A stretch of DNA of 64,000 bases from Aquariibacter albus (GCF_014145335.1 NZ_JACIVI010000001.1:124001-188000), one strand, 5' to 3'. Counted from the stretch's first letter, positions 32,428 to 44,794 are shown. A program made the numbers and translations. Notes: generated by a model from the sequence alone, not told the origin.

Positions 32428-33117
32428 CTACACGGCCAGCAGGCCGCGCACATCGTCCTCGACCATGCGCGCGCCCGGGCCCTGCTTGACGACCTCGCCG
32501 CGCGACATCAGCACATAGTGGTCGGCCAGCGACTCGGCGAAGTCGTAGAACTGCTCGACCAGCAGGATGGCCATCTCGCCCTCCTCGGCCAGCAGGCGGA
32601 TCGCCCGCTCGATGTCCTTGATGATCGACGGCTGGATGCCCTCGGTGGGCTCGTCGAGGATCAGCAGCCGCGGCTTCATCGTCAGCGCACGGCCGATGGC
32701 GAGCTGCTGCTGCTGGCCGCCGGAGAGGTCGCCGCCGCGCCGGTGCAGCATGCTCTTGAGCACCGGGAAAAGCTCGAAGACCCGCTCGGGCACCTGCTTG
32801 AGCGCGCCATTGGCCAGGCCCATCGCCAGGTTCTCCGCCACCGTCAGGCGGGGGAAGATCTCGCGGCCCTGCGGCACGCAGGCGATGCCGCGGCGGGCCC
32901 GCTCCCAGGGCTTGAGCTTGGTGATGTCCTGGCCGTCGAAGCGGATCGCGCCCGAGCGGATCGGCAGCACGCCGGTCAGGCAGCGCAGCAGCGTGGTCTT
33001 GCCGACGCCGTTGCGGCCCAGCAGGGTGGTGACCTGGCCGGTCGGCACGGTGAAGCTCACGTCGCGCAGGATGTGGCTGCCGCCGTAGTACTGGTGGACG
33101 GATTCGATCTGCAGCAT
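32428..33117 (-). CDS. urtE: Urea ABC transporter ATPase UrtE
   Basis: Second ATPase of the urea importer, 229 residues. Walker A is GRNGVGKTTLLRC, and the signature is DLSGGQQQQLAIGRALT. LILDEPTEGIQPSIIKDIERAI is specific to UrtE-type proteins. CVPQGREIFPRLTVAENL is the LivF-like segment. It is the last urt gene, followed by ureD after 12 bases. Confidence 0.95.
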   Translation of the reverse strand: MLQIESVHQYYGGSHILRDVSFTVPTGQVTTLLGRNGVGKTTLLRCLTGVLPIRSGAIRFDGQDITKLKPWERARRGIACVPQGREIFPRLTVAENLAMGLANGALKQVPERVFELFPVLKSMLHRRGGDLSGGQQQQLAIGRALTMKPRLLILDEPTEGIQPSIIKDIERAIRLLAEEGEMAILLVEQFYDFAESLADHYVLMSRGEVVKQGPGARMVEDDVRGLLAV

Positions 33118-33130
33118 GGGGACGTCCTGT

Positions 33131-34000
33131 TCAGCGGCCGAGGTAGACCTCGATGACCCGCGGGTCCGCCTGCACCGAAGCCAGCGGCCCTTCGGCCAGC
33201 ACGCTGCCCTCGTGCAGCACGGTGACCTTGCCGCCGAGCGCGGCGACAAAGTCCATGTCGTGCTCGACGACGACCAGCGAATAGTCGCCCTTGAGCGAGG
33301 CGAAGAGCTCCGCGCTCTTGGCCGTCTCGGCATCGGTCATGCCGGCCACCGGCTCGTCGAGCAGCAGCAGCCGCGGCTCCTGCATCAGCAGCATGCCGAT
33401 CTCCAGCCACTGCTTCTGGCCGTGCGAGAGCAGGCCGGCCGGCCGGTCCGCGCTGCCCTGCAGGCCGATGCGTTCCAGCGTGGCGGCGATGCGGTCGAGC
33501 TCCGCGCTGCCGAGCCGCGCCCTGAGCGCGGCGGCCACGCGCTTGTCGGTTTTCATCGCCAGCTCGAGGTTCTCGAAGACCGAGAGCGGCTCGAACACCG
33601 TCGGCTTCTGGAACTTGCGACCGATGCCGGCATGCGCGATCTCGGGCTCGCTCAGGCGCGTCAGGTCGATGGTCTGGCCGAAGAAGCAGCTGCCGCGGTC
33701 GGGGCGCGTCTTGCCGGTGATCACGTCCATCATCGTCGTCTTGCCGGCGCCGTTCGGGCCGATGATGCAGCGCAGCTCGCCGTCGTCGATGGCCAGGCTC
33801 AGCTGGTTCAGCGCGCGGAAGCCGTCGAAGCTGACGCTGATGTCCTCCAGGTAGAGGATGGGCCCGTGCGAGACATCGACCACGCCCGGCTGCACCAGGT
33901 GGCCATAGCCTGCGCTGCGGCCGCCCGAGCTGCCGGCCTGCTGGCGTTCGACATGGCGCGCGCGGGTGGCGGCGCCGGCTTCCATCAGGTCGGGCGTCAT
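33131..34000 (-). CDS. urtD: Urea ABC transporter ATPase UrtD
   Basis: First ATPase of the urea importer, 289 residues. About 45 residues of low-similarity leader precede the ATPase core, which begins ILYLEDISVSFDGFRALNQL. Walker A is GPNGAGKTTMMDVITGKTRP, the signature region is LLSHGQKQWLEIGMLLMQEP and Walker B is LLLLDEPVAGM. The ATG at 34000 overlaps the urtC stop by four bases, which supports the start. Confidence 0.94.
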   Translation of the reverse strand: MTPDLMEAGAATRARHVERQQAGSSGGRSAGYGHLVQPGVVDVSHGPILYLEDISVSFDGFRALNQLSLAIDDGELRCIIGPNGAGKTTMMDVITGKTRPDRGSCFFGQTIDLTRLSEPEIAHAGIGRKFQKPTVFEPLSVFENLELAMKTDKRVAAALRARLGSAELDRIAATLERIGLQGSADRPAGLLSHGQKQWLEIGMLLMQEPRLLLLDEPVAGMTDAETAKSAELFASLKGDYSLVVVEHDMDFVAALGGKVTVLHEGSVLAEGPLASVQADPRVIEVYLGR

Positions 34001-35187
34001 GCGCGGGTCTCCGGCGGCTTGCGGCGCTTGCGTTCGGCCCAGGCGGCGCTCAGGCTGGCCTTCAGCCCGATCACGCCCTTGGGCATGTAGAGGGTCACGA
34101 CGACGAAGAGCAGGCCCAGGCAGTACAGCCAGTACTCCGGGAACCAGACGGTGAACACGCTCTTGAAGCCATTGACCAGGCCGGCGCCGATCAGCGGCCC
34201 GATCAGCGTGCCGCGGCCGCCCACCGCGGCCCAGATCGCGATCTCGATCGAGTTGGCCGGCGACATCTCGCCCGGGTTGATGATGCCGACCTGCGGCACA
34301 TAGAGCGCCCCGGCGATGCCGCAGAGCACGGCCGACAGCGTCCAGATCGTCAGCTTGTAGCCCAGCGGGTTGTAGCCGCAGAACATGGTGCGGTTCTCGG
34401 CATCGCGGATCGCGGTCAGCACGCGGCCGAACTTGCTCGTGACCAGCCAGCGCGCGCCCACCAGCACCGCCAGCAGCACGAAGGCGGTGATCGCGAACAG
34501 CGTGGCGCGCGTCTCCGCTGCGGCGATCGGGAAGCCCAGGATGCGCTTGAAGTCGGTGAAGCCGTTGTTGCCGCCGAAGCCCGTCTCGTTGCGGAAGAAG
34601 AGCAGCATGAAGGCGAAGGTCAGGGCCTGGGTGATGATCGAGAAGTACACGCCCTTGATCCGCGAGCGGAAGGCGAACCAGCCGAAAATCCAGGCCAGCA
34701 GGCCCGGCACCGCCACCACCAGCACCATGCACCACAGGAAGCTGTCGGTGTTCCACCAGGTCCAGGGCAGCTCCTTCCAGTCGAGGAAGACCATGAAGTC
34801 CGGCAGGTCCGACTGGTAGTTGCCGTCGCGGCCGATCGAGCGCATCAGGTACATGCCCATCGCGTAGCCACCCAGCGCGAAGAACACGCCGTGGCCCAGC
34901 GAGAGGATGCCGGTGTAGCCCCAGATCAGGTCCATGGCCAGCGCCACCAGCGCGTAGCAGAGGATCTTGCCCAGCAGGGTGATGCTGTAGTCCGAGACAT
35001 GCAGCGGGTGCCCTTCCGGCAGCAGCAGGTTGGCCAGGGGCAGGCCGACGATGAGCAGGGCCGCCGCGGCCAGCAGTGCCAGCCACTGGCGCGGGCTGAA
35101 CAGCCGCGCGAAGCGCGCCGCGTGCGGCAGGGCCTGGGGCAGGCCGGCGAAGCCGGCGCCCGGGGAGGAGAGGGGGGGAGACGTCAT
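33997..35187 (-). CDS. urtC: Urea ABC transporter permease UrtC
   Basis: LivM-type membrane subunit of the urea importer, 396 residues. YALVALAMDLIWGYTGILSL and GHGVFFALGGYAMGMYLM are the conserved entry helices. GFGGNNGFTDFKRILGF is specific to UrtC, and AVGGRGTLIGPLIGAGLVNG is the C-terminal motif. It lies 12 bases after urtB and overlaps urtD. Confidence 0.95.
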   Translation of the reverse strand: MTSPPLSSPGAGFAGLPQALPHAARFARLFSPRQWLALLAAAALLIVGLPLANLLLPEGHPLHVSDYSITLLGKILCYALVALAMDLIWGYTGILSLGHGVFFALGGYAMGMYLMRSIGRDGNYQSDLPDFMVFLDWKELPWTWWNTDSFLWCMVLVVAVPGLLAWIFGWFAFRSRIKGVYFSIITQALTFAFMLLFFRNETGFGGNNGFTDFKRILGFPIAAAETRATLFAITAFVLLAVLVGARWLVTSKFGRVLTAIRDAENRTMFCGYNPLGYKLTIWTLSAVLCGIAGALYVPQVGIINPGEMSPANSIEIAIWAAVGGRGTLIGPLIGAGLVNGFKSVFTVWFPEYWLYCLGLLFVVVTLYMPKGVIGLKASLSAAWAERKRRKPPETRA

Positions 35188-35199
35188 GGTGCGGCGGGC

Positions 35200-36825
35200 T
35201 CAGTCGATCACGCGGCCCTTGAGGGCGAACAGGCCCTGCGGACGCTTCTGGATGAAGGCGATGATGAAGACCAGCACGGCGATCTTGGCCAGCACCGCGC
35301 CCTGCCAGGCTTCGAGGAACTTGCTGCCCAGGCCCAGTCCCAGGCCGGCGTAGACCGTGCCGATCAGCTGGCCGACGCCGCCGAGCACGACGACCATGAA
35401 GCTGTCGACGATGTAGGCCTGGCCCAGGTCCGGCCCGACATTGCCCACCTGCGACAGCGCGCAGCCCGCCAGGCCGGCCACGCCCGAGCCGAGGCCGAAG
35501 GCCCACATGTCGATGTGCGGCGTGTTCACGCCCATGCAGCCGGCCATGCGGCGGTTCTGCGTGACCGCCCGCACGTCCAGCCCGAGCCGGGTGCGGCTCA
35601 GCAGCAGCGACACGCCCACCACCACCAGGCCGGCAAACACGATGATCGCCAGCCGGTTGTAGGGCAGGGTCAGGTTGGCCAGCACGTCCACGCCGCCCGA
35701 GAGCCAGGCCGCGTTCTCGACCTGCACGTTCTGCGCCCCGAAGAGGCTGCGCACGGTCTGCATCAGGATCAGGCTCAGGCCCCAGGTGGCCAGCAGGGTT
35801 TCCAGCGGCCGGCCGTAGAGGTGGCGGATCACCAGCCGCTCCATCAGGATGCCGACCGCCCCCGCGCTCGCGAAGGCCACCGGCAGGGCCAGCAGCGGGT
35901 ACCAGTCGAACCAGCCGGGGGCCAGGGCACGCACCGCGTTCTGCACCGCCCAGGTGGCGTAGGCGCCGACCATGATCAGCTCGCCATGCGCCATGTTGAT
36001 CACGCCCATCAGGCCATAGGTGATGGCCAGGCCCAGCGCGGCCAGCAGCAGGATGCTGCCCAGGCTGATGCCGCTGAACAGGGTGCCCAGGGTCTCGCCC
36101 AGCTTCAGCGTGCGGGCAATGGTGTCGATGCCGGCCGCCAGGGCGGCCCGCACCTTGGGATCGGTCTCGGCCGGCAGGCCGTCGTCGCCGCCCAGGCGGG
36201 CGGCCAGCAGGGCGCGCACCGCCGGCTCGCGGCTTTCGGCCAGCAGGGCGATGGCGGCCAGGCGGGTGGTGGCCTCGGGGGCGCCCAGTTCCAGCCGGGC
36301 CTTCAGGCCGTTCAGGGCCTGGAGCGCCTGCGGATCGGCCTCGCGGGCTGCGGCCTGGCGCACCAGCGGCAGCAGCGCGGGCTGCGGATCGGCGCCCAGG
36401 GCCAGGGCCGCGCCGCGGCGGGTGGCGGCCTCGGGCGCGACCAGGTCGAAGGCGGCCAGCGCCGCCTGCACGGCCGCGCCGACGCGGTTGGGGGTGACGA
36501 CGTCGTCGAGCGCAGCCGGGTCGCCGGCCACGGCCGCGCCGCTCACCGCATCGACCAGGGCGCCGGACTCGTCCACCGCTAGCACGCGGCCCTGGGCGTC
36601 GAGCTTCAGGGCATCGTCGGCCATGCGTTCGAGGAAGCGGCGGGCCTCGGGCGTGGCCTCGGCGGCCAGCTCGAAGAGGGCGGCGATGCGGCTTTCGTTG
36701 TCGTCGGCCGCAGCACGTCGGGCCTGCTCGGGCGTCAGCGCACGGGCGGGCAGGGTGGCGGCCAGCACCAGCAACAGGCCGGTGGCCAGGCGGCGGCCCA
36801 GCAGGCTCAGGGGTCGGGGAATCAC
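35200..36825 (-). CDS. urtB: Urea ABC transporter permease UrtB
   Basis: LivH-type membrane subunit, 541 residues. A signal peptide (ending near ATLPARALTPEQ) and an extracytoplasmic helical domain with HEAT-like repeats (RLAAIALLAESREPAVRALL) occupy residues 30-240. The permease core begins about residue 245, with LLLAALGLAITYGLMGVINM and AHGELIMVGAYATWAVQNA. The long N-terminal domain is normal for UrtB and absent from LivH. I chose the GTG at 36825, which has GAGGA five bases before it. Three hairpins separate it from urtA. Confidence 0.92.
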   Translation of the reverse strand: MIPRPLSLLGRRLATGLLLVLAATLPARALTPEQARRAAADDNESRIAALFELAAEATPEARRFLERMADDALKLDAQGRVLAVDESGALVDAVSGAAVAGDPAALDDVVTPNRVGAAVQAALAAFDLVAPEAATRRGAALALGADPQPALLPLVRQAAAREADPQALQALNGLKARLELGAPEATTRLAAIALLAESREPAVRALLAARLGGDDGLPAETDPKVRAALAAGIDTIARTLKLGETLGTLFSGISLGSILLLAALGLAITYGLMGVINMAHGELIMVGAYATWAVQNAVRALAPGWFDWYPLLALPVAFASAGAVGILMERLVIRHLYGRPLETLLATWGLSLILMQTVRSLFGAQNVQVENAAWLSGGVDVLANLTLPYNRLAIIVFAGLVVVGVSLLLSRTRLGLDVRAVTQNRRMAGCMGVNTPHIDMWAFGLGSGVAGLAGCALSQVGNVGPDLGQAYIVDSFMVVVLGGVGQLIGTVYAGLGLGLGSKFLEAWQGAVLAKIAVLVFIIAFIQKRPQGLFALKGRVID

Positions 36826-36851
36826 GGCGATCCTCGGCTCGGTCGGAAAGG

Positions 36852-36967
36852 GTCGCGGCGGGGCCGCGACGGCCTGGACCGCCCGGCCGGTGGGCACACC
36901 GGCCGGGCTCAGGCACAGGTCAGCAAGGACGATGCCCATCGGGCCCGAACCCCCCGGGTCCGGGCCC
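36852..36967 (-). other. Three stacked hairpins between urtA and urtB
   Basis: Reading from urtA toward urtB: 36941-36967 is a twelve-base-pair stem with one mismatch and a CCC loop. 36881-36908 is a perfect twelve-base-pair stem (GCCCGGCCGGTG/CACCGGCCGGGC) with a GGCA loop. 36852-36870 is GTCGCGGC-GGG-GCCGCGAC. None has a T-run. They probably stabilise the urtA mRNA 3' end or attenuate readthrough, giving more binding protein than permease. Confidence 0.7.
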
Positions 36968-36973
36968 CGGGAC

Positions 36974-38233
36974 TCACTTCTTCTCGGGCTCGTCCTTCTT
37001 CTTGTCGTTGCCCGGGATGTAGGGGCTCCAGGGCTCGGCCTTGACCGGGCCCTTGGTCTTCCACACCACCTTGAACTGGCCGTCGGACTTGATCTCGCCG
37101 ATGAACACCGGCTTGTGCAGGTGGTGGTTCTTCGGGTCCATCGTCGAGGTGAAGCCGCCCGGTGCCGGGAAGGTCTGGCCGGCCATGGCGGCGATGACCT
37201 TGTCGGTGTCGGTCGTGCCGGCCTTCTTCACCGCCTGGGCCCACATGTGCACGCCGATGTAGGTGGCCTCCATCGGGTCGTTGGTCAGCGGCTTGTCGGC
37301 ATTGGGCAGCTTCTTGGCCTTGGCGTAGGCGGCCCACTTCTTGGTGAACTCGGCATTGGCCGGGCTCTTGATCGACATGAAGTAGTTCCACGCCGCCAGG
37401 TGGCCGACCAGGGGCTTGGTGTCCACGCCGCGCAGCTCCTCCTCACCCACCGAGAAGGCCACCACCGGCACGTCGGTCGCCTTCAGGCCCTGGTTGCCCA
37501 GTTCCTTGTAGAAGGGCACGTTGGAGTCGCCGTTGATGGTGGAGACCACGGCGGTCTTCTTGCCCTCGGAGGCGAACTTCTTGATCTTGGCGATGATGCT
37601 CTGGTAGTCGGTGTGGCCGAAGGGGGTGTACTCCTCCAGGATGTCCGACTCGGGGATGCCCTTGCTCTTGAGGAAGGCGCGCAGGATTTTGTTGGTCGTG
37701 CGCGGGTAGACGTAGTCGGTGCCCAGCAGCACGAAGCGCTTGGCGCTGCCGCCGTCCTTGCTCATCAGGTATTCCACCGCGGGAATCGCCTGCTGGTTGG
37801 GCGCGGCGCCGGTGTAGAAGACGTTCTTGCTGAGTTCCTCGCCCTCGTACTGCACGGGGTAGAAGAGCAGGCCGTTGAGTTCCTCGAAGACCGGCAGCAC
37901 GCTCTTGCGGCTCACCGAGGTCCAGCAGCCGAAGGTGACGGCCACCTTGTCCTGGCTGATCAGCTGCTTGGCCTTCTCGGCGAACAGCGGCCAGTTCGAG
38001 GCCGGGTCGACGACCACCGGCTCCAGCTTCTTGCCGAGCAGGCCGCCCTTGGCATTGATCTCGTCGAGGGCCATCAGCACGGTGTCCTTGAGCACCGTCT
38101 CCGAGATGGCCATGGTGCCGGACAGCGAATGCAGCACACCGACCTTGAGGGTCTCGGCGGCTTGGGCCGTCAGGCCGGCGCCGAGCAGCGCGGCGGCGAA
38201 GACGGTGGACAGAAGCAGGGGGCGACGTTGCAT
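36974..38233 (-). CDS. urtA: Urea ABC transporter substrate-binding protein UrtA
   Basis: Periplasmic urea receptor that feeds UrtBCDE. The 419-residue precursor has a signal peptide ending at LTAQAAE. The mature protein starts TLKVGVLHSLSGTMAISE, followed by VVDPASNWPLFAEKAKQLI and VFGCWTS-like text (AVTFGCWTSVSRKSVLPVFE), hallmarks of UrtA/FmdD rather than LivK. It ends in a Lys-rich tail. The ATG at 38233 has GGAG eight bases upstream, better than the GTG at 38242. It is the first gene of the urt-ure run. Confidence 0.96.
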   Translation of the reverse strand: MQRRPLLLSTVFAAALLGAGLTAQAAETLKVGVLHSLSGTMAISETVLKDTVLMALDEINAKGGLLGKKLEPVVVDPASNWPLFAEKAKQLISQDKVAVTFGCWTSVSRKSVLPVFEELNGLLFYPVQYEGEELSKNVFYTGAAPNQQAIPAVEYLMSKDGGSAKRFVLLGTDYVYPRTTNKILRAFLKSKGIPESDILEEYTPFGHTDYQSIIAKIKKFASEGKKTAVVSTINGDSNVPFYKELGNQGLKATDVPVVAFSVGEEELRGVDTKPLVGHLAAWNYFMSIKSPANAEFTKKWAAYAKAKKLPNADKPLTNDPMEATYIGVHMWAQAVKKAGTTDTDKVIAAMAGQTFPAPGGFTSTMDPKNHHLHKPVFIGEIKSDGQFKVVWKTKGPVKAEPWSPYIPGNDKKKDEPEKK

Positions 38234-38322
38234 GGGGGGCACTCCAGGGGATGAATCGAGGGCCGCGGGGCGGCCGCCGTCGGTTGGCAGCGGGTTTATC
38301 CCCCGCGCCGCCCGGCGCGGCC

Positions 38323-38340
38323 ATACGACGAATGTCGTAT
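38323..38340. promoter_or_regulatory. Perfect inverted repeat, candidate operator for the urea regulator
   Basis: ATACGAC-GAAT-GTCGTAT is a perfect seven-base inverted repeat with a four-base spacer in the 185-base gap between divergent urtA and the porin gene. It is 78 bases from the porin start and 89 from the urtA start. It is AT-rich relative to its surroundings. A dimeric LuxR-type regulator such as the one at 43114 would bind such a site; the pairing is inferred. Confidence 0.6.
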
Positions 38341-38418
38341 TCCGCCCTGCGCAGGCCGGCCGGACAGTGCGTCCCGTTCCCCTGCCTTCCCCTGCCCACG
38401 ATCCCCAGGAGCTTGTCC

Positions 38419-39555
38419 ATGAAGACTTCGATCCCGGCCCGCCTGCGCCCGCTGGCGCAGGCGCTGCTGCCCCTCGGCCTGGCCCTGTCCGCTCTGCCTG
38501 CCGCCCACGCCGGCGCCACCTTCAAGATCGACGAGAACAACTCGATCTCGATCGGCGGCGGCCTGCGCGTGAGCTACAGCTCGGTCGAGGATGGCGCGCC
38601 CAGCGGCACCAGCCGCAGCAACGACTTCACGATGGAGAGCGCGCGCCTCTACATGAGCGCCCGCATCCAGAAAGTCTTCGGCGTGACCTTCAACCTCAAT
38701 GGCTCCGAGGACGAGGTGAAGGTGCTCGACGCCTATGCGCAGTACGAGCCCTCGCCGCTCTTCAACGTCTGGATGGGCCGCATGCTGCCGCCCACCGACC
38801 GCGCCAACCTCGACGGCCCCTACTACCTCTCGGCCTGGGACTATCCGGGCCTGGTCTCGTCCTACCCGGCGCTGTTCGCCGGTCGCGACAACGGCGTGAC
38901 CGTCTGGGGCAAGCCGCTCGACGGCAAGCTGACCTATGCCTTCGGTCTCTTCCAGGGCCACAACCGCAAGCTCGGCCTGTCCAACGAGGATGCCAAGCTG
39001 CTGTTCGCCGGCCGCGTGGCCTACGCCTTCCTCGACGCCGAGCCGGCCCCGGCCTACTACACCGCCAGCACCTACTACGGCGCGAAGGACATCTTCACCG
39101 TCGGCCTGGCCATGCTGCAGCAGAGCCAAGGCGTCGGCACCGCCGGCAACAAGGACGACTACCTGGGCTACAACGTCGACGTGCTGTTCGAGAAGAACCT
39201 CGGCCCGGGCGTGCTGACCCTCGAAGGCGCGGCCTACAAGTACGACTTCAAGAACGTGGACGTGCCGGCCGCTTCGGGCAATGTCGGTGGCCTGGCCCCC
39301 GGCAAGGCCTATCTGGCCGGTGCGGCCTGGCTCTTCCCGCAGGCCATCGGCCCGGGCAAGTTCCAGCCCTTCGTGCGCTACCAGCGCAGCAGCCCGGATG
39401 GCCCGAACAACGAGGTCAAGGCCTACGACCTCGGCCTGAACTACGTGATCGCCGGCCACAACGCCCGCCTCTCGGCCGTCTACACCAACACCGAGAGCGA
39501 CCTCACCGGCACCAAGATCGACAAGTTCCTGCTCGGCGCTCAGTTCCAGTACTGA
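38419..39555 (+). CDS. Outer-membrane porin, probably FmdC-like (urea/short amides)
   Basis: Beta-barrel outer-membrane channel of 378 residues. A signal peptide ends about AAHAGATF. Repeated amphipathic strands are visible (ISIGGGLRVSYSS, ARLYMSARIQKVFGVTFNL, LTYAFGLFQGHN), and the C-terminus is the strand LLGAQFQY with a terminal aromatic. Neighbours urtA and the transporter-kinase suggest it admits urea or short amides, as the FmdC porin of Methylophilus is known to do. AGGAG lies seven bases before the ATG. A strong terminator follows. Confidence 0.8.
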   Translation: MKTSIPARLRPLAQALLPLGLALSALPAAHAGATFKIDENNSISIGGGLRVSYSSVEDGAPSGTSRSNDFTMESARLYMSARIQKVFGVTFNLNGSEDEVKVLDAYAQYEPSPLFNVWMGRMLPPTDRANLDGPYYLSAWDYPGLVSSYPALFAGRDNGVTVWGKPLDGKLTYAFGLFQGHNRKLGLSNEDAKLLFAGRVAYAFLDAEPAPAYYTASTYYGAKDIFTVGLAMLQQSQGVGTAGNKDDYLGYNVDVLFEKNLGPGVLTLEGAAYKYDFKNVDVPAASGNVGGLAPGKAYLAGAAWLFPQAIGPGKFQPFVRYQRSSPDGPNNEVKAYDLGLNYVIAGHNARLSAVYTNTESDLTGTKIDKFLLGAQFQY

Positions 39556-39619
39556 GCCCGGCCCGGCCTCCGGCCCCCTGCGGCCGGCGCGGTTTCCCTT
39601 TCATGCGCTGCGAGTGATT

Positions 39620-39658
39620 CGGCGGAGCGGCCCTCGCAGGCCCTCCGCCGTCTTTTTT
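39620..39658 (+). terminator. Intrinsic terminator of the porin gene
   Basis: CGGCGGAG and CTCCGCCG form an eight-base-pair stem extended by GGCC/GGCC past a single bulged C, followed by TCTTTTTTC. It lies 64 bases after the porin stop, so the kinase gene at 39720 probably has its own promoter. CACACT at 39706-39711 is a candidate -10. Confidence 0.92.
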
Positions 39659-39719
39659 CGGCGGCGGAGGGCCGCCCGCCCCGGCCTGCGCAGGATCGGA
39701 ACTTGCACACTCTGCCGCC

Positions 39720-43113
<3,394 letters not shown>

Positions 43114-43133
<20 letters not shown>

Positions 43134-44079
43134 GCGCGCGGCCACCGTGCTGGTGGTCGACGACGTGCCCGATTCCCTGGCCTTCCTCGTCGAGGCGCTC
43201 GACGAGGCCGGCTTCACCGTGCTGGTCGCGCTCGACGGTCCCTCGGCGCTGGAGCGCCTGGCGCGGGTCGAGGTCGATGCCATCCTGCTCGACGCCATGC
43301 TGCCCGGCATGGACGGCTTCGAGGTCTGCCGCCGGCTGAAATCGCAGCCGGCGCATGCCGCCATCCCGGTGGTCTTCATGACCGGGCTGACCGAGACCGA
43401 GCACATCGTCGAGGGCTTCCGCGCCGGCGGCATCGACTACGTGACCAAGCCGGTGCGGCCCGAGGAGCTGATCGCCCGCCTGCGCACCCACACCCGCAAC
43501 GCCGCGGCCATCCGCCAGGCGCGCGACGCGCTGGACCTGGCCGGCCAGGCCGTGCTGGTCGTCGATGCCGAGGGTCGACTGCCCTGGCGTTCGCCGCGCG
43601 CGGCCGAGTGGCTGGCCGACTTCTTTCCCGAGGCCGGCGAGGCCCTGCCCGAAGCCCTGGCCCGCTGGCTGGCCGCGCCGCTGCCGCCCGGCCTGGCACC
43701 CGAGGACGCGCCGCCGCTGCAGCTGCAGCGCGGCATGCAGGGCCTGCGCGTGCGCCGCGTCGGCCACCATGGCGAGGGGGAGCGCCTGCTGCTGCTGGAA
43801 CGCGGCCCGCGGCTTGCCGCCACCGACACGCCGGCTGCCGAGGCGGCAGCGTCCGGGCCCCAGGCCGCCGGCGGCGACCCGCGCCTGCGCCGCGCCGCGC
43901 TGACGCCGCGCGAGACCGAAGTCCTCTACTGGGTCGCCCGCGGCAAGACCAACCGCGACATCGCCGAGATCTGCGGCATGAAGCCGCGCACCGTCACCAA
44001 GCACCTCGAACACATCTTCGAGAAGCTCGGGGTCGAGACCCGCTCGGCCGCCGCGGTGCTGGCCTCGGCCGGGCTCTAG
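43114..44079 (+). CDS. LuxR-type response regulator paired with the transporter-kinase
   Basis: DNA-binding response regulator of 321 residues. The receiver domain (about 10-128) has the acidic pair in VVDDVPD, phospho-Asp60 (AILLDAMLPGMDG) and Lys112 (VTKPVRP). Residues 138-235 (QAVLVVDAEGRLPWRSPRAA) look like a degenerate PAS fold. The LuxR helix-turn-helix (262-315) reads LTPRETEVLYWVARGKTNRD and TVTKHLEHIFEKLGV. The start lies inside the kinase gene, so translation is coupled. It probably regulates the porin and urt-ure genes through the palindrome at 38323. Confidence 0.88.
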
Positions 44080-44095
44080 CCGGCCGCCGGGCGGC

Positions 44096-44794
44096 TCAGC
44101 CGGCGTCGGCTGCGGCGGCCGCGTAGACGCCCTGGTTCTCGTGCGGGAAAGGCTGGTCCGGCAGCGGCTGGCCGAGGAAGGCGCAGAGCGCGTCCCAGGA
44201 GGCTTCCTCCTCCCAGCAGACCTCCAGCAGGCGATGGGGCTGCTCGGCGAAGAAGGCGCGCACCCGCGCGTTGTGCGTGTCGTGGAGGGCGTCCACCGGC
44301 ACGCCGGGCAGCAGGCGTTCGAAGAAGCGGCGGCCCAGCTCGCGCGCGGCCTCCGGGCTGTGGGCGCCGTGGTTGAGCGCGCTGCGCACCCAGGCCGCGC
44401 CGTCCTTGCGCCGCGTCAGGATGAAGCGCGCCTGCGGATGGCGCTGCGCGAGCTGCTCGTAGACCGCGAACCAGGGCGAGTCCTCCAGCGCCTCGTAGCA
44501 GTCGGCCGCGGCCAGCACGCCCTCCACATCGCCGTCGATCAGGCGCAGGGTGTGTTCCAGCGAGTAGCTGCAGCGGCGGCCCAGACCGAGGATCTCGAAA
44601 CAGGTGCCGAGCGTCGTCGTGCCCGTCTTGCTCAGGCCGATGCCGAAGACGCGCGGATGCCCGGCGGGCAGCGGGGCCTCGACGGCGGCGGTCGGCTCAG
44701 GCGCTTGCACGGCAGCCTGCGGTGCAGACGCTGGCTCCGGGAGGGGGGATGCGGGGCGGAACAGGCGCTGCAGCAGGGACTTCAGGAGGGACAC
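44096..44794 (-). CDS. Small sulfotransferase family protein
   Basis: Probable PAPS-dependent sulfotransferase of 232 residues. After a 45-residue Pro/Ala-rich leader comes GIGLSKTGTTTLGTC (51-65), the 5'-phosphosulfate loop. ARFILTRRKDGAAWVRS is the 3'-phosphate-binding segment. The acceptor is unknown. The neighbouring cysC makes PAPS, which supports the assignment. It converges on the LuxR regulator. Confidence 0.78.
   Translation of the reverse strand: MSLLKSLLQRLFRPASPLPEPASAPQAAVQAPEPTAAVEAPLPAGHPRVFGIGLSKTGTTTLGTCFEILGLGRRCSYSLEHTLRLIDGDVEGVLAAADCYEALEDSPWFAVYEQLAQRHPQARFILTRRKDGAAWVRSALNHGAHSPEAARELGRRFFERLLPGVPVDALHDTHNARVRAFFAEQPHRLLEVCWEEEASWDALCAFLGQPLPDQPFPHENQGVYAAAAADAG

Noticed and set aside
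33131-36916. A 1261-codon open frame on the minus strand apparently fusing a long Arg/Pro-rich region to UrtD
   Set aside because: Only the last 290 codons are UrtD. The rest is out-of-frame reading through urtC and urtB, which both have full, conserved proteins in their own frames.
38282-38300. A sigma-54 promoter (TTGGCAGCGGGTTTATC) for urtA or the porin
   Set aside because: A GG pair is present at the -24 position, but the matching GC at -12 is missing, so it fails the essential consensus.
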